Assembly: GCF_008000995.1 (NCBI RefSeq)
Contig: NZ_CP042828.1
Coordinates: 4,578,882-4,642,881, forward strand
DNA from: Ruania zhangjianzhongii
GTDB taxonomy: Bacteria > Actinomycetota > Actinomycetes > Actinomycetales > Beutenbergiaceae
Direction of reading: 5' to 3'
Length of the DNA stretch: 64,000 nucleotides
In this document: in pieces, positions 26,272 through 34,449 of the stretch
Layout: each line of letters opens with the position of its first letter
Position numbering within the stretch: the first letter of the stretch is position 1
Notes under the pieces: generated by a model
Database searches by the model: none
Told to the model about the DNA's origin: nothing
Seen by the model: only the letters and a program-made list of their open reading frames with translations
Program-made: the position numbers and the translations under genes

Positions 26272-26297
26272 ATAATACGTGCCAAGCGGTCCGTCAA
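26269..26297 (-). promoter_or_regulatory. promoter of the 14-gene catabolic array
   Basis: On the minus strand TTGACG (26292-26297) and TATGTT (26269-26274) are 17 bases apart, a good housekeeping-sigma promoter, in an AT-rich patch of otherwise GC-rich DNA. The first start codon is at 26218. On the plus strand CATAAT (26271-26276) overlaps it and may serve the ROK gene. Confidence 0.65.
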
Positions 26298-26400
26298 CGT
26301 GACATGATGGCGTCCAACCTCAGGGAGGACCTCGCAGCGTGGCAGTGCCTGCTATGCCCGACGACTCCACGAACACAGCGGTCAGAAGGGTGCCCGGCCG

Positions 26401-27675
26401 GTGACGGAGAGAACTGAGCCCGAAGCGGCGAGCGGCGTTGGCGAGCCCTATTTCGTTCGCTCACCAGACGCTCCAGCGCGGCAGTCTGCTGCGTCGACAC
26501 CACCGACCGCCTCCTGTGGAGCGCTGCTCAACCTCATCCGCTCCAGCCCGGGCCTGACCCGGCAACAGCTGCTTGCCAGCACGGGGATGTCCCGGACCAC
26601 GCTGTTCGAACGGCTCGAGGTGCTGTTCCAGCACGGCTACGTCTACCAGGACGGCTCCGCCCCCCGGGACGAGGTTCGCGGGCGTGGCCGCCGTTCGGAG
26701 CTGCTCCGTTGGGATACCCGGGGGCGGGTGGTCCTGGTCCTGGATCTCGGCCAGACCCACGCGCGCATCTGCGTGACCACGGTCGATGGTCAGATCCTGC
26801 GGATGCGCGACCTGGCCGTCGATATCGACACCGCCGCGCCGGACTACCTGTCCGCGATCTACGAGGTGGCGGGCCTTCTGGTCCGGGTGGGCGAGGACGA
26901 GACGCTGATCGGCGTGGCGCTGGGGATTCCCGGGCCGGTGGATCCGGCGACCGGCAGGCTCGGCACCTCGACCACGATGCCGCAGTGGCAGGGGTACGAG
27001 GTGCTGCAGGACCTCCGGGACCACTGGGCAGTTCCTGCCGTGATCGAGAACGACGCTCGCGCCCTCGCCCTCGGCGAGTCGAGCGTGATCGGTGCCGGGC
27101 AGTCGGTGGTCGCGGTCAAGTACGCCACCGGGATCGGTGCCGGCATCGTCGACAACGGCCACCTGCTGGAGGGGGCGGACGGGGCCGCCGGAGACATCGG
27201 CCACGTGCGGATCAGCGATGACGGCCCGCTGTGCACGTGCGGCCGGCACGGCTGCCTCGCCGCGTGGGCCTCCGGCCATGCCCTCGTCCGCCGTCTGGCC
27301 GGCACCGGAGTGCGGAACCTGCGCGACGTCGTCGACCGGGTGGCTGCTGACGATCCCGCCGTGGTGGCTGCCGTCGACGAGGCGACCGCGCGACTGTCCC
27401 GGGTACTGGCGACCGTCGTGGCGGCGACGAACCCGGACGTGCTGGTACTCGGCGGTCCTCTCGGCCGGATGCCCCGGGTGGTCGCCAGCATCGATACCCG
27501 GATCCGGGAGGACGTCACCGAACGAGCCCGGCACCACCTGACCATCAGCGCCGCGCACCTCGGCGCCGACGGCGCGACGGTAGGCCTGGCCCGCACCATC
27601 GTGAACCTGGTCTACGACCCCGCGGCGATCGATGCGAAGATCCAGGCCTCGACTCCGCAGAAGCTCGGATCGTGA
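26401..27675 (+). CDS. ROK-family transcriptional regulator
   Basis: 424 residues from the GTG at 26401. A winged helix near residues 40-95 (GALLNLIRSSPGLTRQQLLASTGMSRTTLFERLEVL) precedes a ROK kinase-like domain: VLDLGQTHARICV, GIPGPVDPATG, VIENDARALALGE, KYATGIGAGIVDNG, and the zinc motif CTCGRHGCLAAW. Regulators of this type bind a sugar or sugar phosphate and control adjacent sugar genes. It is divergent from the catabolic array, and its stop overlaps the next GTG (GTGA). A 16-codon frame (ATG 26354, TGA overlapping the GTG) precedes it. Confidence 0.92.
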   Translation: MTERTEPEAASGVGEPYFVRSPDAPARQSAASTPPTASCGALLNLIRSSPGLTRQQLLASTGMSRTTLFERLEVLFQHGYVYQDGSAPRDEVRGRGRRSELLRWDTRGRVVLVLDLGQTHARICVTTVDGQILRMRDLAVDIDTAAPDYLSAIYEVAGLLVRVGEDETLIGVALGIPGPVDPATGRLGTSTTMPQWQGYEVLQDLRDHWAVPAVIENDARALALGESSVIGAGQSVVAVKYATGIGAGIVDNGHLLEGADGAAGDIGHVRISDDGPLCTCGRHGCLAAWASGHALVRRLAGTGVRNLRDVVDRVAADDPAVVAAVDEATARLSRVLATVVAATNPDVLVLGGPLGRMPRVVASIDTRIREDVTERARHHLTISAAHLGADGATVGLARTIVNLVYDPAAIDAKIQASTPQKLGS

Positions 27676-29036
27676 GCTCCCGGCTTCCCGAGCACTGGCT
27701 GCTGCGCACCGACCGGGACTACCCGGCAGAACGGATCCAGCTCTCCGCGTCGAACTGGCAGCCTGAACGCTATCCGGTGGCGATCAGCCGTCCCCGCACG
27801 GCCGAGCAGGTGCGCGCCGACGTGCTCACCGCTGCCGAGCGCGGCCTCGGGATCGCCGTGCGCAGCGGCGGACACTCCACCAGCGGGGCGTACTTGTCCG
27901 ATACCGCCGTGACACTGGATCTGGGCGGCTTGCGGGACGTCTCGTTGGATGCTGCCAGCGGGACCGCGTGGATCGGACCCGGGCTGACCGCGCTGGGCGC
28001 TGCCCGGGCGCTGGACGCTGCCGGGCTGTTCTTTCCGCTCGGACACTCCCCCACCGTCGGCGTCGGCGGCTTCCTGCTCGCCGGCGGCAACGGCTGGAAC
28101 ACTCCCGTCTGGGGGCACGGGAGCGACCGGATCCTGGCCGCGGAGGTCGTGCGGGCCGATGGCCGGCTGCTCACGATCGATGCGGCGACCGAGCCCGAGC
28201 TCTTCGCCCTACTCCGTGGCGCCGGGCCGGCCTTCCCCGCGGTAGTGACCGCCTTCCAGGTCGCGCTGGCCTGCGAGCAGCCGCAGATCCGCCGCGTGTT
28301 GCTCACGGTGGACGGCGCCAACCCCAGCCAGCTGGGTCGACGGCTGGACGAGGTGATCGACCAGCTCCCGCCGCAGGTGGAGACCACCCTCTTCTGGCAT
28401 CCCGCCCGCGCACCCGGCGAACGGCCCACGGCGATGGTGGCAGCCACCTCGTTCGGACAGGACGAGACCGACGATCCGTTGACCGCGCTGCATACCGCCG
28501 ACCTGCCGGTACTGAGTGCGACGGACGCCGCGCCCGGCCCGTCGATGCTGCGGCTGATCGACCCGCTGCCGCGACATCCCGGGGAGGCCGTCTTCTCCCA
28601 CCACACCTGGGCCGAGGCGGGCTACGCCGAGGTCCTCCCGCTGCTACCGGTCTGGGAGGACCGGCTCTCCCCGTGCTCCTGTGTCTTGCTCACCACCTCC
28701 GCTCGCCGCAGCGGTACTGGAGTGGCCGAGATGCCCGCGGCACCCGACGGCCTGTACCGACCCGCCGGCACGATGAGCATCTCCGCGTATGCACACTGGG
28801 ACCCCGCAACCCTCCCGCCGGAGATCGGGATCTCCTGGACCCGGCAGGTGATCTCCCGGCTGCAGCCGTGGAGCACAGGCCGATACGTCGGGGAGGCGGA
28901 CCTCACCGACGCCTCGACCTCGGCGCAGGAATGCTTCGGCAACGACGGCGCCGCCCGCCTCGCCGCCGGACGTGCCCGGTTCGATCCCGACCACCTGCTG
29001 CACACCCCGTTCCGTTCCCCATCGCACCACCTGTGA
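27672..29036 (+). CDS. BBE-type FAD-linked oxidoreductase
   Basis: 454 residues. PCMH-type FAD domain: AVRSGGHSTSG supplies the His for covalent FAD attachment, and TVGVGGFLLAGGNGWNT is the second FAD loop. The C-terminus ends in the berberine-bridge motif (DASTSAQECFGNDGAARLAAGRARFDPDHLL). In bicovalent members a Cys precedes PTVG; here the sequence is GHSPTVG, so only the His link is expected. No signal peptide, hence intracellular. Such enzymes oxidise sugars or alkaloids. GTG start coupled to the ROK stop. Confidence 0.9.
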   Translation: MSSRLPEHWLLRTDRDYPAERIQLSASNWQPERYPVAISRPRTAEQVRADVLTAAERGLGIAVRSGGHSTSGAYLSDTAVTLDLGGLRDVSLDAASGTAWIGPGLTALGAARALDAAGLFFPLGHSPTVGVGGFLLAGGNGWNTPVWGHGSDRILAAEVVRADGRLLTIDAATEPELFALLRGAGPAFPAVVTAFQVALACEQPQIRRVLLTVDGANPSQLGRRLDEVIDQLPPQVETTLFWHPARAPGERPTAMVAATSFGQDETDDPLTALHTADLPVLSATDAAPGPSMLRLIDPLPRHPGEAVFSHHTWAEAGYAEVLPLLPVWEDRLSPCSCVLLTTSARRSGTGVAEMPAAPDGLYRPAGTMSISAYAHWDPATLPPEIGISWTRQVISRLQPWSTGRYVGEADLTDASTSAQECFGNDGAARLAAGRARFDPDHLLHTPFRSPSHHL

Positions 29037-29047
29037 GGAGGCCGACC

Positions 29048-30358
29048 GTGCCAGGTCCGTATGACGCATTTCTCCGCCGCAAGAACGAACGGCTGCCGCA
29101 CCGTGCCCGTCCGCTGACCGCTGCCGACACCCCACACGCCGGGCTGGAGCAGGTACTGGCGGCACAGCTGGACTCCAGCGTCGACCGGTTGCTGCCGGAG
29201 CTGCAGGACCTGTCCCGGGCGATACATGCCGATCCCGAGCTGGGCTTCGAGGAGGTGCGCACGGTGGACCGGATCGCTGATCTCCTCGCCGTCCACGGCG
29301 TACCGGCGCAGGTCGGGGCATTCGGTCTACCGACAGCACTCCGGGCGAGGGCCGGCAGCGGAGAGCCACGCGTGGCAGTGGTTGCCGAGTATGACGCGCT
29401 GCCGGACATCGGCCACGGCTGCGGCCACAACATCATCGCGGCGTCGGCCATCGGCGCCTTCCTCGCCCTGCGCGAGATCGTGGCACGCACCGGCGGCACA
29501 GTGGAGCTGATCGGCACGCCCGCGGAGGAGAACGGCGGGGGAAAGGAACTCATTCTTCGGGCGGGCGGTTTCGACGGCATCGGCGCGGCGGTGATGGCCC
29601 ACCCGGGTAACCGCGACGTGGCCAGCTGGTCCAGCCTGGCCGGAGTGCGCCGGCTGGAGGCCACGTTCACCGGGGCTGCCGCACACGCCGCAGCCGCCCC
29701 GTTCCTCGGCCGTAACGCTCTGGACGCCACAGTGCTCGCCTACCAGGGCATCGCCATGCTCCGCCAGCACATGCTCCCCACCGACCGGGTGCACGTGATC
29801 GTCCCCGAGGGCGGGGATGTGGCCAACGTCGTGCCCGAACGGGCGAGCCTGCGCGGTTCGGTGCGCTCGCTCGACCTGGACACGCTGGCGGTGCTCTCGG
29901 CACGGGTCGAGGACGTGCTCCGCGGCGCAGCCCTCGCGACCGGGACCGAGCTGTCGCTGACCTGGGACCCGACCCCGCCCTACCTGCCGATGCGCCCCAA
30001 CCTCACCTTGTGCGCACGCTACGTCCGGGCCCTGGAGGACCGGCGGGAGACGTGGTGGCACGTGGACACCGGGGACAGCTCCGGTTCCACGGATATGGGC
30101 AACGTCTCCTACTGGGTGCCGGCGATCCACCCGACGATCGCCGCCGCGCCGATCGGCATGCCGAGCCATTCGGGTCAGATGGCAGAGCAGAGCATTACCG
30201 AGGCCGGCGACGCAGCCATCCGGGACGCGGCACGGGCGCTGGCCCGGGTGGCCGGCGACTTCCTCGCCGATGCCCAGCTTCGCGAAGCAGTGGCCGACGA
30301 GTTCGACCGCAGCGGCGGCCCGCAGCGTGCGAGCGATGTGCTCCCCGGCTACCACTGA
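29048..30358 (+). CDS. M20-family amidohydrolase (AbgB/IAA-amino acid hydrolase type)
   Basis: 436 residues from the GTG at 29048 (GAGGAGG eleven bases after the FAD gene stop). Di-metal site: HADPELGFEE, VVAEYDALPDIGHGCGHN (metal-bridging Cys), GTPAEENGGGK, MAHPGNRD, and the late PSHSGQMAEQS His. The order is that of AbgB-like amidohydrolases that cut N-acyl amino acid bonds such as p-aminobenzoyl-glutamate. It probably releases an amino acid from an amide intermediate of the pathway. The frame reads through from the FAD gene in another phase but the GTG is best supported. Confidence 0.9.
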   Translation: MPGPYDAFLRRKNERLPHRARPLTAADTPHAGLEQVLAAQLDSSVDRLLPELQDLSRAIHADPELGFEEVRTVDRIADLLAVHGVPAQVGAFGLPTALRARAGSGEPRVAVVAEYDALPDIGHGCGHNIIAASAIGAFLALREIVARTGGTVELIGTPAEENGGGKELILRAGGFDGIGAAVMAHPGNRDVASWSSLAGVRRLEATFTGAAAHAAAAPFLGRNALDATVLAYQGIAMLRQHMLPTDRVHVIVPEGGDVANVVPERASLRGSVRSLDLDTLAVLSARVEDVLRGAALATGTELSLTWDPTPPYLPMRPNLTLCARYVRALEDRRETWWHVDTGDSSGSTDMGNVSYWVPAIHPTIAAAPIGMPSHSGQMAEQSITEAGDAAIRDAARALARVAGDFLADAQLREAVADEFDRSGGPQRASDVLPGYH

Positions 30359-30479
30359 CCGCCGATCGGAACTCCGCACCCGACGCCGGCAGCACCGACA
30401 CAGCGCCCACCGCCCAGCGATGGCCGGGCCCGATCCGCAGTGCCACACTGAACGCAGGCAGTCAGGAGGAGGTCAGTTC

Positions 30480-31088
30480 ATGTTCGACACCGGCGCCGAG
30501 CTCGACGCGGTCACCCGGCACGTGCGGCGCGACCCGGAGACCGTCACGGTCATCCTGCGCCGCAACTTCGCTGCCCCGCACGATGCGGTCTGGGATGCGC
30601 TCACCGATCCGGAGCCGCTCCGGGCGTGGTTCTCTCCGGTCACCGGCGATTTCCACGAGGGCGGCAGCTACCAGATCGAGGGCAATGCGAGCGGGGAGAT
30701 CTGGGAGTGCCGACCGCGCGAGCACTTCATGCTCACTTTCGGCAGCCAGGAGAGCCTGTTGACCGTGGAGCTCGCCTACGCCGGTGACGACACCACAGTG
30801 CAGATCACCCATGGCGTGCCGATCTCGATGGCCGGTAGCGGTGCGGGAGCGTTCTACGTCGGTCCCGGTTGGGACGGCGCCCTGCTCGGACTGGCGATGT
30901 ACCTGCGCGGCGACGAGATCGGCGACCCGGTCGAGATGGCCGACTCCGCCGAGATCATCGAGTTCAACAAGGCCTCGATCGACCGGTGGCAGGCGGTGAT
31001 CGAACCGTCCGGCACCGCCGACGCCGACGAGATCGCCGCGGGCCGGGAGGCCGCAGTCCAACAGTTCACCATGCCGGGCGACCGATGA
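30480..31088 (+). CDS. SRPBCC (AHSA1-like) protein
   Basis: 202 residues from ATG 30480 with AGGAGGAGG upstream. Opens with VTVILRRNFAAPHDAVWDALTDPEPLRAWFSPV, then GGSYQIEGNASGEI, and ends in the long C-terminal helix (EIIEFNKASIDRWQAVIEP): a START/Bet-v1-like ligand pocket. It is overlapped by four bases with a second SRPBCC gene. The pair follows the M20 gene by 121 bases and may be a lipid or small-molecule binding unit of unknown purpose. Confidence 0.85.
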   Translation: MFDTGAELDAVTRHVRRDPETVTVILRRNFAAPHDAVWDALTDPEPLRAWFSPVTGDFHEGGSYQIEGNASGEIWECRPREHFMLTFGSQESLLTVELAYAGDDTTVQITHGVPISMAGSGAGAFYVGPGWDGALLGLAMYLRGDEIGDPVEMADSAEIIEFNKASIDRWQAVIEPSGTADADEIAAGREAAVQQFTMPGDR

Positions 31089-31546
31089 CCCGAGTCGACA
31101 CCGCCGAGCGGCTGGTCACTGCGGACCCGGAGCGCACCTTTGCGGCGTTGGTGGACCCGGACGCGCTCGCCGAGTGGTTGCCGCCGGACGGGATGACCGG
31201 CCGGATCGAGCACTTCGACCTCCGGCCTGGTGGCTCCTACCGGATGGTGCTCACCTATACCGATGCCGCCGGAGCGCCGGGAAAGTCCAGCGCTACCGAG
31301 GACGTCTCCGAGGCGAGGTTCCTCGAGATCACGCCCGGCGTGCGGGTGGTGCAGGAGATCGACTTCGTCTCCGACGACCCGGCCTACGCCGAGCCGATGA
31401 TCATGACCTGGCAGGTGGACCCGGCCGCAACTGGCTCACTGGTGACCATCCGCGCCGAACAGGTACCGGCGCCGATCTCCCCGGAGGACCACCTCACCGG
31501 GATGACCGCCTCGCTGGTGAACCTGGCCCGCTACCTGGAGCGCTGA
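31085..31546 (+). CDS. SRPBCC family protein, second copy
   Basis: 153 residues, ATG overlapping the previous stop (ATGA at 31085-31088). ERLVTADPERTFAALVDPDALAEWLPPDG and RPGGSYRMVLTYTD are the family pattern; the C-terminal helix contains HLTGMTASLVNLARYLE. It is shorter than and diverged from the neighbour, so an old duplication or paired heteromer. Convergent with purD, 18 bases apart. Confidence 0.85.
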   Translation: MTRVDTAERLVTADPERTFAALVDPDALAEWLPPDGMTGRIEHFDLRPGGSYRMVLTYTDAAGAPGKSSATEDVSEARFLEITPGVRVVQEIDFVSDDPAYAEPMIMTWQVDPAATGSLVTIRAEQVPAPISPEDHLTGMTASLVNLARYLER

Positions 31547-31564
31547 GCGCAACCGAGAGGGTGC

Positions 31565-32818
31565 TCAGTGCCCGGCGGCGATATCGGTGCGGAACTGAGC
31601 GCCGTCGATGCCGATCTGCGCCACACCGGCGTACGCCGCGGCACGGGCGCCGTCGATATCGCTCCCCGTACCCACCACGGACAGCACCCGACCACCCGCG
31701 GTGACCAGCTCGCCGTCCCGGGTCGCCGTGCCGGCGTGCAGCACGTGCACCCCGTCGACCGCATCCGCCGCAGACACCCCGGTGATCACATCGCCCCGGC
31801 GCGCGCTCTCCGGATAGCCGGCGGAGGCGAGCACCACGGTGATCGCGGCCTGATCGCTCCAGCGCAGGTCCGGCAGCGTGTCCAGCTGCCCGGTGGCGGC
31901 CGCGTACAGCGCCGTGGCCAGCGAGGACTCCAGCCGGGCGAGCACCACCTGGGTCTCCGGGTCGCCGAACCGGGCGTTGAACTCCACCACCCGGAGGCCG
32001 CGGGAGGTCAGTGCGAGCCCGCAGTAGAGCAGGCCGACGAACGGGGTGCCGCGCCGGGCCAGCTCGCGCACCGTGGGCAGCGCGACCCGCTCCACCACCT
32101 CGTCGACAAGATCCTCAGGTGCCCAGGGCAATGGCGAGTAGGCGCCCATCCCGCCGGTATTCGGGCCGGCATCGCCGTCGCCGAGGCGCTTGAAGTCCTG
32201 GGCGGGGGCGAGCGGGACCACATGGGTGCCGTCGCTGAGGCAGAACAAGGAGATCTCCGGTCCGTCCAGGTACTCCTCGACCACCACGCTGGAGCGCCGG
32301 TCCCGGTTCACGCACGAGCCCGCGTGGTCGTGCGCGGCCTGCCGGTCGTCGGTGACCACCACCCCCTTACCGGCGGCCAGGCCGTCGTCCTTGACCACAT
32401 GTGGCGCACCGAAGGAGTCGAGCGCATCATCGGCCTCATCGATGGTGCGGCACACCCGCGCCATCGCGGTGGGCACGTTCGCAGCCGCCATGATCTCCTT
32501 GGCGAACGCCTTCGAGCCTTCCAGCCGGGCAGCGGCGGCGTCCGGTCCGAACACCGGAATCCCGGCCGCGCGGACGGCATCGGCCACCCCGGCCACCAGC
32601 GGTGCCTCCGGACCGACCACCACCAGCTCGGCGCCGGTCTCGCGCGCGAGCGCAGCCACCGCGGCCGGGTCGCAGGGGTCCACGTCGACGTTGGTCGCGA
32701 TCTCGGCAGTGCCGGGATTGCCCGGAGCCACGGTCAGCGCAGTGGTCGCCGGGTCAGTGGCCAGACTGCGGGCCAGGGCGTGCTCACGGGCACCGGATCC
32801 GATCAGCAGGATTCTCAC
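31565..32818 (-). CDS. purD: phosphoribosylamine-glycine ligase
   Basis: GAR synthetase, second step of purine synthesis. 417 residues from the GTG at 32818: MRILLIGSGAREHALARSL, then VVVGPEAPLVAGVADA, ARLEGSKAFAKEIM, HVVKDDGLAAGKGVVV, the ATP-grasp AQDFKRLGDGDAGPNTGGMG and VVEFNARFGDPETQ metal site. The open frame continues upstream, but the GTG is right at the conserved N-terminus. It stands alone between two plus-strand genes. Confidence 0.96.
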   Translation of the reverse strand: MRILLIGSGAREHALARSLATDPATTALTVAPGNPGTAEIATNVDVDPCDPAAVAALARETGAELVVVGPEAPLVAGVADAVRAAGIPVFGPDAAAARLEGSKAFAKEIMAAANVPTAMARVCRTIDEADDALDSFGAPHVVKDDGLAAGKGVVVTDDRQAAHDHAGSCVNRDRRSSVVVEEYLDGPEISLFCLSDGTHVVPLAPAQDFKRLGDGDAGPNTGGMGAYSPLPWAPEDLVDEVVERVALPTVRELARRGTPFVGLLYCGLALTSRGLRVVEFNARFGDPETQVVLARLESSLATALYAAATGQLDTLPDLRWSDQAAITVVLASAGYPESARRGDVITGVSAADAVDGVHVLHAGTATRDGELVTAGGRVLSVVGTGSDIDGARAAAYAGVAQIGIDGAQFRTDIAAGH

Positions 32819-32922
32819 AGGCCCCGAGCCTACCGGCCCTCGCTCCGGCTGCCGACGGCGTTGCATCCGGTGCCCAGGCGGACCCGCCGTGGTCCGTGGT
32901 CTGGTTGCGTAGTCTGGCCGGG

Positions 32923-33813
32923 ATGCCTCCGCCCGCTCCATCGAGCCGCCCGCGCCGTTCGAATGCCGAACGCTGGGTCCGCCGCACCTCGCGCACCCTG
33001 ATCGTGCTGGCAACGGTCTCCGGGGGCCTGGCCTACCTCGTCGTGGGAGTCCTCTCCAAGTTCGACAAGACGAACGACCCCACGTATCAGCCGTTGTTCT
33101 ACGTCTGCCTCACCGTGTTCCTGATCGCTGCCGGCGGCCGAGTGCTCTGGGGGCTCTTCGTCTTTGCCCGCAAGGCGGTGCGGCGCGGGCCCCGCCGGCG
33201 GGAACTGCAGGCGATGGCAGCCCGGATCGGCTGGCAGTGGATCGCGCGGCGGAAGCGGATCCCCGAGGAGACCGAGGTCCGACTCACCCAGATCGACCCG
33301 GTGCAGCGCACCAGCGACGATGCGAAGCATCGCTACACCGAGCTGCTCTACGGCACCTACGCCGGCCGCCCGGCGCTCTCGGTGCATGTCGAACGCAGTT
33401 CACGCCTGCTACCCGAGGTGGAGCAGCTGGTCGCGCTCGAGCTGCCGGGCGCGCTACCCGAGCTGCGGATCACCGACCGGTCCGACGACCCGTACGGCCT
33501 CGCGCCCGCGCAGCAGTTCGAGTCCGCCCGGTTCAACGAGTCCTGGGGTGTCTACGCCCAGGACAAGCGGTACGCCTCAGCCTTCACCCACCCGCAGCTG
33601 ATGCGAATGATGAACGGCCTGGACCCGAGCATCACCGCCCTCCACCTGCGCGGTGCCTGGTTGATCTCCGAGGCCCCAGTCAGCTTCAGCCCCCAGCTCC
33701 TGCAGATCCACCTGGACGCCCTGGCCCGGATCGCAGCAGCGATTCCGGCCTGGCTCTGGGACGAGTACGGCTATGTGTCCCCGGGGGCGTGGTCCCGGCA
33801 GAATCCGGTCTGA
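32923..33813 (+). CDS. hypothetical membrane protein, paralogue of the gene at 35821
   Basis: 296 residues. Basic N-terminus, two TM helices (about 25-45 and 57-80), then a ~210-residue cytosolic domain ending LLQIHLDALARIAAAIPAWLWDEYG. Shares with the 35821-36708 product the block QQFESARFN...YASAFTHPQLM...RGAWLIS.AP. The block is reminiscent of actinobacterial DUF3137-like proteins, but I cannot place it firmly. Divergent from purD (104 bases between). Confidence 0.7.
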   Translation: MPPPAPSSRPRRSNAERWVRRTSRTLIVLATVSGGLAYLVVGVLSKFDKTNDPTYQPLFYVCLTVFLIAAGGRVLWGLFVFARKAVRRGPRRRELQAMAARIGWQWIARRKRIPEETEVRLTQIDPVQRTSDDAKHRYTELLYGTYAGRPALSVHVERSSRLLPEVEQLVALELPGALPELRITDRSDDPYGLAPAQQFESARFNESWGVYAQDKRYASAFTHPQLMRMMNGLDPSITALHLRGAWLISEAPVSFSPQLLQIHLDALARIAAAIPAWLWDEYGYVSPGAWSRQNPV

Positions 33814-33854
33814 ACCACGGTCCTGCCCAGAACGGGGCTCGTCCTCCGGCCGGC

Positions 33855-34412
33855 TCAGCGCAACGAGCTGTACAGCAGACGAACGGCCTCGGTCTGCGTC
33901 AGGCGAGCGATGGCGTCCACACCGAGGATGTAGCGCGCGAAGATGAACCCGACCACGGCAGTGATCAGCTGTGCTCCTTTGTGTCGGCCGTAGCTCGCTA
34001 TCAGGGCATCGATCACCGTGCGCTGAAGATAGTGCGAGATCGCCTCGGCGGTGGCGTCGCCGCGGGCGAACGAACGCGCTATCGACGCCAGCCGGGCACC
34101 GTGCTCGGGATGCTCCCAGACCGCGACCAGGGCGTGGGCGAGCCGATGGAGATCGAGGCTGCCGTCCGCTCGCCGCGCCACCGCGATCACCTCCCCGGGG
34201 CTGATGGTCAGAGCGGCAGCGGCCGCGAACAAACCATCCCGCGAACCGAAATGATAATTGACCAAGGTGTGGCTCACGCCGACCTCGGCGGCCAGTGCGC
34301 GATGAGAGGTCTCCGCCAGGTCACCAGCCAAAAAGTGCAGTTGTGCTGCCTCAAGCAACAGCTGTCGGGCCACGGGAGCACCGCGAGGTCGGCCCCGCGA
34401 TGAATTGACCAT
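33855..34412 (-). CDS. TetR-family repressor
   Basis: 185 residues from ATG 34412. N-terminal helix-turn-helix: RQLLLEAAQLHFLAGDLAETSHRALAAEVGVSHTLVNYHFGSRDGLF, typical TetR (HTLVNYHFGS). An upstream in-frame ATG at 34451 would overlap the monooxygenase start and is less likely. The candidate operator 34406-34420 includes its own start codon. Divergent from the FAD monooxygenase with 37 bases between, so it most likely controls that gene and itself. Confidence 0.92.
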   Translation of the reverse strand: MVNSSRGRPRGAPVARQLLLEAAQLHFLAGDLAETSHRALAAEVGVSHTLVNYHFGSRDGLFAAAAALTISPGEVIAVARRADGSLDLHRLAHALVAVWEHPEHGARLASIARSFARGDATAEAISHYLQRTVIDALIASYGRHKGAQLITAVVGFIFARYILGVDAIARLTQTEAVRLLYSSLR

Positions 34413-34420
34413 GCTGGTCA
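34406..34420. promoter_or_regulatory. perfect palindromic operator for the TetR regulator
   Basis: TGACCA-TGC-TGGTCA, a perfect 6-3-6 inverted repeat overlapping the tetR start codon and lying 30 bases before the monooxygenase ATG. With only 37 bases between the genes, binding here would block both directions. Confidence 0.75.
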
Positions 34421-34449
34421 GCCTGCCACAACTGAGGACGATCTCTGCC

